Of a stretch of 27,312 bases of DNA, positions 22,550 to 27,312 are shown piece after piece. This DNA is from a virus. The notes beneath the pieces were generated by a model. It saw only the letters and a program-made list of their open reading frames with translations, did no database searches and was not told the DNA's origin. The first letter of the stretch is position 1. Each line of letters starts with the position of its first letter. Both the position numbers and the translations under genes were made by a program. The DNA is taken from IMG/VR virus record IMGVR_UViG_3300019487_000085, positions 1-27,312 of that record. One strand, 5' to 3'.

Positions 22550-23029
22550 ATGTGGTTCATCGTACCGTACAAGAGACGGCTCGGCGGCCATAGAGCGGAG
22601 CGGTACTGCGCGATGGACGACTTCACCCCACAGATCTTTGGTGAGGGCGGAACGTGGGCAGAGACGGAGATTCTGGGAGATCGTGCGATCGTGAAAGTGT
22701 CGGCGAGTCTCCCGACACTGGCGATGCTGACGATGACGTTTCAGCGTCTCCCATTAGACCGACTGTCGGATTCATTGTCGGACTTGACGAGCGGTCAGCG
22801 GAGCGCCTTACGAGACCTCGCGGAGTCATGCGGGTATCACTCAGACGAACTTCAAGAGGCGCTAGGGATCGACATGGGTCGGAAGAGGCTGAGGGACTTT
22901 TTGCGATTCTTGACCTTGCGCCGTCGGGAGCCTCGCTATGATGCTGTGACGGATGAGATCGTGTGCGATGGTCTGGAGGTGGCGTGTCGATCGATCGACT
23001 CGGTAGATCGAAAGGTGCCGCATGGCTGA
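22550..23029 (+). CDS. Phage hypothetical protein, 159 aa
   Basis: A 159-residue protein opening MWFIVPYKRRLGGHRAERYC and AMDDFTPQIFGEGGTWAETE, then GDRAIVKVSASLPTLAML. This N-terminal pattern recurs in phage tail-fibre regions, in my recollection. The C-terminal half is helical and charged (SDLTSGQRSALRDLAESCGY, then LRDFLRFLTLRRRE). ATG 22550 has GAGAGGAAG upstream; the in-frame ATG at 22523 is less supported. It overlaps the next gene by 8 nt. No function is assigned. Confidence 0.65.
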   Translation: MWFIVPYKRRLGGHRAERYCAMDDFTPQIFGEGGTWAETEILGDRAIVKVSASLPTLAMLTMTFQRLPLDRLSDSLSDLTSGQRSALRDLAESCGYHSDELQEALGIDMGRKRLRDFLRFLTLRRREPRYDAVTDEIVCDGLEVACRSIDSVDRKVPHG

Positions 23030-23675
23030 ACTGCCGTTTCCATCGACGGAGTTGGTCGATGACTTTAACCGCGCGGATACGGGCCCCCCGCCCAGTGCGA
23101 GTTGGACTACCCATGATGGTGTGGGATTACTGGTAGCAGGAAACCGAGTGAACCCGAGTACGTCGGGTACTGATAATGCAAGCCACTACCATGTGAAGGC
23201 CTACGGGCCTTCGCTGGACGTTACGTGCAAAGTGGATACCAAGGGCGCAAATTGGATGTCGCTCGTCCTTCGATTGACCAATACTGCTGGTGGAGGATTC
23301 CGCGCAATCGAAGTGGCGTGGTTAGTAAGCCCAAATGCTATCGTCGTCTTTGATGCTCTAAATGGCACATACACGCAAGTTGGGCCTCGGTATCCGGTCG
23401 CATGGGCGAGCGGCGACAGCTTGGGGGTGCGCGCAATGGGGTCGGCGATTCGTCCGTATATTCAAGCGGGCGCTGGTGCATGGAATCAGGTCGGGTACAT
23501 TTGGGACACCTCGCACGCGCTGGAGGCGGGGTTTGTGGGAATGAATCTTGGCTCGACGGACATGTTCGGCGATGATCTGAGAGCAGGAACGATTCGTGAT
23601 GATGTGGAACGGTTGGATTTCACTACCTTTCCAAAACATAAGCATCGAGAGGCTGTGCCGCGGAGGGACATCTAA
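23022..23675 (+). CDS. LamG/jelly-roll-like structural protein, 217 aa
   Basis: A 217-residue protein. The opening LVDDFNRADTGPPPSASWTT is the typical start of concanavalin/LamG-like jelly-roll domains (DxFNRAD..LG..W), followed by strands GLLVAGNRVNPS, SLDVTCKVDTKGANWMSLVLRL and SLGVRAMGSAIRPYIQAG. Such domains bind glycans and are common in phage fibres and morons. GAAAGG lies upstream of ATG 23022, within the previous gene. It joins the next gene with no spacing (TAA followed directly by ATG). Confidence 0.75.
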   Translation: MAELPFPSTELVDDFNRADTGPPPSASWTTHDGVGLLVAGNRVNPSTSGTDNASHYHVKAYGPSLDVTCKVDTKGANWMSLVLRLTNTAGGGFRAIEVAWLVSPNAIVVFDALNGTYTQVGPRYPVAWASGDSLGVRAMGSAIRPYIQAGAGAWNQVGYIWDTSHALEAGFVGMNLGSTDMFGDDLRAGTIRDDVERLDFTTFPKHKHREAVPRRDI

Positions 23676-24446
23676 ATGATCCTCGAATTGACGACGGATA
23701 CATTGGAACTTGTTTCTGGCACCGCCGCCGATCTCGATGTGACCGTGTCGTGGGTCGATGCGGCGAGCGCAACCCTCGTGCCATCGGGTGGCGGGACACA
23801 AACGACTGCCGTGACGACGGCGACAACAGCGACCGTGCTCGCGGCTCCGGCAGCCAGCACGCGGCGCACGGTGATGTACCTCTGTGTGCGGAATAAGGAC
23901 ACCGCCGATTCGACGCTTGTCACGATCCAGATGGATCGGAATGGGACGAACGTTGAGCAGTATCAAATCACGATGCAGCCCGGTGATACCTTGGAGTTCA
24001 TGGATAGTCTGGGTTGGTTCCACCTGAAACCGTCCACCCAGGTGGCGACACAATCTGAAATGGAAGCGGCGGCGTCGTTGGTCACCTATGTCACGCCAGG
24101 GCGGTTGCACTTCCATCCCGCCGCCCTCAAGTGCTGGGGCAAGGCAACAGGGGCGGGGACGAGTTTGACGGTGAGCTACAACGTGACGAGCATCAGCGAT
24201 ACGGGCACGGGACGGCTCGGGGTGACCATTGGAACGGATTTTTCGAACGCGAATTATTCGATCACCTCAGAGATTGAGCGAGGGGTCACGACACTGAGTG
24301 CGGTTGATGTGGAGCAATGTTCGATTCGTAACGCATCTCCAGCCGTCGGGAGCTTTGAAATTGAATCGTACGACCACACGGCGACGACTCTGGCGGCCGA
24401 CGATCCGGCGAACTACTTCTGGCAATGCGCAGGAGATCTATCATGA
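23676..24446 (+). CDS. Tail fibre-like protein, 256 aa
   Basis: A 256-residue protein. The N-terminal half has strand-rich, Thr/Ala-rich segments (LELVSGTAADLDVTVSWVDA) and a module YQITMQPGDTLEFMDSLGWF. A QSEMEAAASLVTYVTPGRLHF linker, a typical fibre repeat, precedes the C-terminal domain (KCWGKATGAGTSLTVSYNV, then GRLGVTIGTDFSNANYSITS). The C-terminal pattern is common at the distal ends of siphophage fibres. A receptor-binding or adhesin role is inferred. It ends with an ATGA overlap. Confidence 0.72.
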   Translation: MILELTTDTLELVSGTAADLDVTVSWVDAASATLVPSGGGTQTTAVTTATTATVLAAPAASTRRTVMYLCVRNKDTADSTLVTIQMDRNGTNVEQYQITMQPGDTLEFMDSLGWFHLKPSTQVATQSEMEAAASLVTYVTPGRLHFHPAALKCWGKATGAGTSLTVSYNVTSISDTGTGRLGVTIGTDFSNANYSITSEIERGVTTLSAVDVEQCSIRNASPAVGSFEIESYDHTATTLAADDPANYFWQCAGDLS

Positions 24447-24967
24447 GCGAAATGTATGTGGTCGCCAAATTTCAAGACGGCACCGTGGCGCATATCGCGC
24501 TCCAGACGACCATTCGCGTCAGCGGAGGGGTGCTCCACAAGGCATGGGATACCGACGCGGAGGTGTACCACGAGCTTGCTCGCTATTTTGGCATCTGGGC
24601 GAGCGACGGAAGAGTCATGGTGGGTTGGCGTCGCATCTCGCTCGATGAACATAAGATGTTCGACAAGAACGAACCGGGTCAACGTCGGTGGTATCGGAAT
24701 GCCCTCACCGATACGAACGGCGTCATCGAATACGATATGGACAAAGCCCGCGAGTGTCATCGGCAGCGATTGCGTCACTATCGTTCATGGCACATCACGG
24801 AATTTGACGGCGCGTGGATGCGCGCGATGGGTCGCGGGGACTCGGTCGAGATCGACAAAGCAGAAACCGAGCGGCAACGGCTCCGGGACCTCCCGCAAGA
24901 TCCCGCGATCGACGCCTGTAGCACTGTGGATGAGTTGAAAGCGCACTGGCGAAACTTGAAGAAGTAA
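24443..24967 (+). CDS. Tail fibre-associated/chaperone-like protein, 174 aa
   Basis: A 174-residue protein with an N-terminal beta-type part (MYVVAKFQDGTVAHIALQTT), an aromatic-rich centre (FGIWASDGRVMVGWRRISLD) and a helical C terminus: WMRAMGRGDSVEIDKAETER, then RQRLRDLPQDPAIDACSTVD. The ERQRLRD(L/V)P...D.L...W ending is typical of phage tail-fibre assembly-type proteins. ATG 24443 sits in an ATGA overlap with AGGAG 7 nt upstream; in-frame ATG 24425 is unlikely. It may assist folding of the preceding fibre. Confidence 0.68.
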   Translation: MSEMYVVAKFQDGTVAHIALQTTIRVSGGVLHKAWDTDAEVYHELARYFGIWASDGRVMVGWRRISLDEHKMFDKNEPGQRRWYRNALTDTNGVIEYDMDKARECHRQRLRHYRSWHITEFDGAWMRAMGRGDSVEIDKAETERQRLRDLPQDPAIDACSTVDELKAHWRNLKK

Positions 24968-24970
24968 CCG

Positions 24971-25768
24971 ATGGCTATTTATCCGAATAGAAAATTCACC
25001 TCGAGGGGCTGGTTCAGCCGGTTCGCGACCCCTGTGTCGTGGGTCTGGGAGAACCTGGGTGAGCAGATTGCTCCGAATACGGTCACGCTCGGACAGGCGA
25101 CCGAAACGGATCTGGCTCAGGCGATCGCCAGGCACAAGCAGAAGACGCTGGGGTTGTGCCTGGAAACGGATCTCGCGCAGGCGATTGCGAGGCACAAGCA
25201 GAAGACGTTGGGGTTGTGCCTGGAAACGGATCTCGCGCAGCCAGTCACCGTCGATACGGGCGGGCTGGTGGCGACCGTCAATCAAGTCATCGAGACGGAT
25301 ACCGCGCAGCTCGTCAGCTGGTCACCCAAGCGCCGGCTCGTCAACCAGACGGTTGAGACCGATCTCGCCCAGTCCCTCGCGCACACCAAGGTTAACACAC
25401 TCGCGCAGGCGAGCGAGACCGATCAAGCGCAGCCGCTCACGCATCGCAAGATGAAAACATTGGGCATTCCGCTCGAAACGGATCTGGCTCAGGCGATCGC
25501 GAGGCACAAGCAGAAGACGCTGGGGTTGTGCCTGGAAACGGATCTTGTGCAGGCCATTCTGTGGGCTCCGAAACGCCGGATCATCGGTGACGTCGTGGAA
25601 GTCGACTTGGCGTTCCCGATCACGGTGTCGGTCGGGGAGAAATTGGTGAATATCGTGCGGGTGGTCCTCGAGCTGCGGTCCGCCGTACCTCGAGTCGTGT
25701 CGGTCACCAGTGAGACCGGTGTGGTGGTCGAGGTGTCTCACGCGGTCTCGCGCACGGTGAGGGTGTAG
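24971..25768 (+). CDS. Tandem-repeat protein (ETDLAQ repeats)
   Basis: A 265-residue protein. After a 44-residue N-terminal region (with SRGWFSRFATPVSWVWENLG) come nine units of 20-23 residues, each opening with an ETDLAQ variant and continuing with a basic stretch (such as AIARHKQKTLG or SWSPKRRLV). The C-terminal 50 residues are Val-rich. Alternating acidic and basic short segments suggest a beta-solenoid or extended fibre. Repeats of the ETD.AQ type occur in phage structural regions, in my recollection, without known function. It starts 3 nt after the preceding gene and precedes the BppU-like gene. Confidence 0.75.
   Translation: MAIYPNRKFTSRGWFSRFATPVSWVWENLGEQIAPNTVTLGQATETDLAQAIARHKQKTLGLCLETDLAQAIARHKQKTLGLCLETDLAQPVTVDTGGLVATVNQVIETDTAQLVSWSPKRRLVNQTVETDLAQSLAHTKVNTLAQASETDQAQPLTHRKMKTLGIPLETDLAQAIARHKQKTLGLCLETDLVQAILWAPKRRIIGDVVEVDLAFPITVSVGEKLVNIVRVVLELRSAVPRVVSVTSETGVVVEVSHAVSRTVRV
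25103..25597 (+). repeat. Tandem 60-69 bp repeats inside the ETDLAQ gene
   Basis: Unit starts are 25103, 25163, 25223 (69 bp), 25292 (63 bp), 25355, 25415, 25475 and 25535 (63 bp), and a diverged ninth unit begins at 25598. Units 1, 2 and 7 are nearly identical in DNA although unit 7 is separated from the others by diverged units, which indicates recombination or copying within the array. Confidence 0.85.
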
Positions 25769-25778
25769 GAGGTTCAGG

Positions 25779-26099
25779 ATGGCCTATGAACTCGTCGTCG
25801 GGGACGGTGGCAGCACACTGCATGTGACGGTCGTCGATAGCGAGACCAAAGCGCCGATGGATTTGACTGGGAAGACCGTGCAGGTGCGGTATGCGATCAA
25901 CGGCGGGGCGACGGTCGAAAAATCCATGACGGTGCTCAATCAAACATCCTTTCGCGGTCAGGCCCAGTATCAGTTTCTCACCAGTGATTTGAGTGCGGGC
26001 GGCATACTTGATGGAGAAGTGCGATTGCAGGATGGGCAGCCAGATCAGCTCACCAGCGTGGAGATGTTTCATATCCCCATCCGGGTGCCCTTGCCATGA
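25779..26099 (+). CDS. BppU-like N-terminal Ig-fold baseplate protein
   Basis: A 106-residue all-beta protein. The pattern GDGGSTLHVTVVDSETKAPM then DLTGKTVQVRYAINGGATVE, with a late GEVRLQDGQPDQL strand, matches the N-terminal Ig-like domain of BppU/upper baseplate proteins and small fibre-attachment proteins. Here the domain stands alone. AGGAGG lies upstream. It probably links fibres to the tail tip or decorates the virion. Confidence 0.75.
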   Translation: MAYELVVGDGGSTLHVTVVDSETKAPMDLTGKTVQVRYAINGGATVEKSMTVLNQTSFRGQAQYQFLTSDLSAGGILDGEVRLQDGQPDQLTSVEMFHIPIRVPLP

Positions 26100-26123
26100 G
26101 TGTCCTGCAGCACAGGTGACGTC

Positions 26124-26276
26124 ATGCCCTGGTATCGACGCTGCCCCCAGTGCCGGCGGCTGCTGAAAAAAGAGGATCCCATGGAGGCCTGGCGCTGTCA
26201 CTGTGGATGGACCTGCGGCGATGATGTGAGTCGGAGGCCGGATGGACCCGATCGAAACCCAACTCGTCAAGCATGA
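26124..26276 (+). CDS. Zinc-ribbon protein, 50 aa
   Basis: A 50-residue frame with CPQC and CHCGWTC spaced by 15 residues, a rubredoxin/zinc-ribbon arrangement, followed by a basic tail. AGGTGA sits before ATG 26124. It overlaps the lysozyme start by 35 nt. Its role is unknown; a zinc-binding structural or regulatory peptide is the safest description. Confidence 0.65.
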   Translation: MPWYRRCPQCRRLLKKEDPMEAWRCHCGWTCGDDVSRRPDGPDRNPTRQA

Positions 26277-26736
26277 GGGAGAGCGGCTGAAGCCGTATGT
26301 CGATTGCTGTGGGAAATCCTGGCGGGTCTGCACCTGTGCGGAGAAGGGGAAGCTGACGATCGGCGTCGGCCGCAATCTGGATGACGTCGGCCTCACGCAC
26401 AACGAGTCGCGCTATCTCTTGGAGAATGATCTGGGGCGCGTGCGCGCCGAGCTCGATCAGGCGTTGCCGTGGTGGCGTGACCTCGATCTGATTCGACAAG
26501 ACGTGCTGGTGAATCTGGGGTTCAATCTGGGGGTGTTGACGCCGCCCGAGACGGCCAAGCTGTTGACGTTCCGCACGACGTTGGAGCTGATTCGGACGGG
26601 GCGCTACGATGCTGCCGCGGACAATCTGACCAAGACCCTCTGGCATGACCAGGTCAAATCCAGGGCGCTCGAGCTGGAGGCTTTGTTGCGTCGTCCCGTG
26701 TCGACCGCACAGACGGAGCGCGGGAATGGCCGATGA
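26242..26736 (+). CDS. Endolysin, T4-type lysozyme (GH24-like)
   Basis: A 164-residue muramidase. The N terminus HEGERLKPYVD carries the catalytic Glu (E12) and Asp (D21), and LTIGVGRNLDDVGLT carries the Thr (T39): the Glu-8aa-Asp-5aa-Thr pattern of T4-like lysozymes, but with a 12-residue Cys-rich insertion (C22, C23, C30, C32) between Asp and Thr. The C-terminal lobe (RQDVLVNLGFNLGV) and the ending LWHDQVKSRALELEALLR match the family. It degrades peptidoglycan at the end of infection. No signal peptide, so it needs a holin to reach its substrate. GGAGG precedes the start. Confidence 0.92.
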   Translation: MDPIETQLVKHEGERLKPYVDCCGKSWRVCTCAEKGKLTIGVGRNLDDVGLTHNESRYLLENDLGRVRAELDQALPWWRDLDLIRQDVLVNLGFNLGVLTPPETAKLLTFRTTLELIRTGRYDAAADNLTKTLWHDQVKSRALELEALLRRPVSTAQTERGNGR

Positions 26737-27121
26737 GCAGGACCAGTCGATTCACGCGACGCTCTTTGGGCAAAGCGTGTCCGCGAAGGGCACGAGCGCC
26801 ATTATTATTCTGGTGTTGCTGGTCGCGACGATCGGGGCCGGCGTGCTGTTGTACGATCGGATGCAGCAGAGTGAGCAGCATCTCGACACCCTCGCGGTCC
26901 AACAGGCGGCGGATCGCGACAAGCAAACCAAACAGATGGTCATCGAGCATACGGCGATTGTCGAGGCGATCCAGGCGTTGAAGGATGTCAATGAGAGTAT
27001 TCGCAAGGGCATGGACGAGTCGACGTTTATCAATCTGGCCAACGAGCGCGAGCGGGCCGACATGAAGAAGCGCTTGGTGATGCCGGAGAGTTTGCGGCGG
27101 AAATTGGACCGCGGGTATTAA
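26726..27121 (+). CDS. Membrane/coiled-coil protein, i-spanin-like candidate
   Basis: A 131-residue protein with a 22-residue polar N terminus (starting MADEQDQSIHATLFGQSVSA), one transmembrane segment at about 24-45 (TSAIIILVLLVATIGAGVLL) and a charged helical C-terminal domain with coiled-coil spacing (MQQSEQHLDTLAVQQAADRD onward). This N-in/C-out layout next to the lysozyme is that of i-spanins, and also of some holin-associated proteins. ATG 26726 is used for GGAG upstream; the longer frame has no support. It overlaps the lysozyme end by 11 nt. Confidence 0.7.
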   Translation: MADEQDQSIHATLFGQSVSAKGTSAIIILVLLVATIGAGVLLYDRMQQSEQHLDTLAVQQAADRDKQTKQMVIEHTAIVEAIQALKDVNESIRKGMDESTFINLANERERADMKKRLVMPESLRRKLDRGY

Positions 27122-27134
27122 CGACGGAGGCGCC

Positions 27135-27312
27135 ATGGATCACAGTTGCATCCGATACAAGGGCTATCGGTCTCCGACTCTGCACTTGGTCTATCTGGGA
27201 TTTGTGACGGGCACCCTCTTGCTGCTCGCCGGCGTGATCGATCAGCAGGTGTGGGAGGGCAGCGTGCTCGGGCTGCTCTCGGCCTATGTCGTCGCCGGCG
27301 GGATCAGTAAAG
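27135..27312 (+). CDS. Holin-like membrane protein (partial at window edge)
   Basis: The frame opens at ATG 27135 after GGAGG and runs off the window, 59 codons in. Two hydrophobic segments are visible (LVYLGFVTGTLLLLAGVI and GSVLGLLSAYVVAGGI) separated by a short polar turn DQQVWE. Location directly after the lysozyme and i-spanin-like genes makes a two-TM holin likely, but the C terminus is not available. Confidence 0.6.
   Translation, partial: MDHSCIRYKGYRSPTLHLVYLGFVTGTLLLLAGVIDQQVWEGSVLGLLSAYVVAGGISK

Noticed and set aside
25103-25597. Diversity-generating retroelement target or CRISPR-like array
   Set aside because: Repeats are in-frame coding units without adenine-specific variation, and no reverse transcriptase is in the window.

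Overview
The window is a stretch of a tailed-phage genome (Caudoviricetes, siphovirus-like, HK97-type head), either free phage or prophage. Every supported gene is on the + strand. They are packed with ATGA-type overlaps and strong AGGAGG/GGAG ribosome sites, and base composition is GC-rich. The sequence does not identify the host: a Gram-negative bacterium is a reasonable guess from the secreted FN3 protein and the lysis cassette. No integrase, repressor, polymerase or tRNA gene is visible, so lifestyle cannot be decided.

Layout. (1) 1-5265 is an early/accessory and DNA-transaction block. It holds small Cys-rich zinc-binding-type proteins, a small membrane protein, a ParB-family protein, a Gp37/Gp68 (DUF5131) three-Cys protein, a DUF1376/YdaU-like replication-type protein and an excisionase/MerR-type HTH protein. 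Between the last two genes lies an unusual non-coding island: five 22-23 bp iterons with nested palindromes, then about 11 perfect copies of a hexanucleotide. It resembles a replication origin. (2) 5266-5337 is a gap with 9-bp direct repeats and a weak promoter-like pair before an apparently leaderless HNH gene. It may be the late promoter. (3) 5338-11397 is packaging and head: HNH endonuclease, small and large terminase, portal, U35 prohead protease and HK97 major capsid protein. (4) 11498-17107 is connector and tail: a decoration-like protein, head-tail adaptors, tail tube, tail assembly chaperones G and G-T joined by a clear -1 programmed frameshift signal, and the tape measure protein. (5) 17104-26099 is the tail tip, fibres and accessory genes: a hub protein with a C-terminal glycine-rich domain, several beta-rich fibre-like proteins, a YkgJ-type Cys-cluster protein, a signal-peptide/FN3 protein, a protein made of about 20-residue tandem repeats, and a BppU-like Ig protein. 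(6) 26124-27312 is lysis: a zinc-ribbon protein, a T4-type lysozyme with a Cys-rich insertion, an i-spanin-like membrane/coiled-coil protein and a holin-like membrane protein cut by the window edge.

The most notable non-gene signals are three near-identical 16-18 bp palindromes (core GTGCAGACGTCTGCAC). Each lies 17-19 nt after a stop codon, and one lies directly upstream of the parB-like gene. The others are the iteron/hexanucleotide island and the -1 frameshift cassette. The window has no intergenic stretch longer than 300 bp; the longest is 242 bp, the iteron island.
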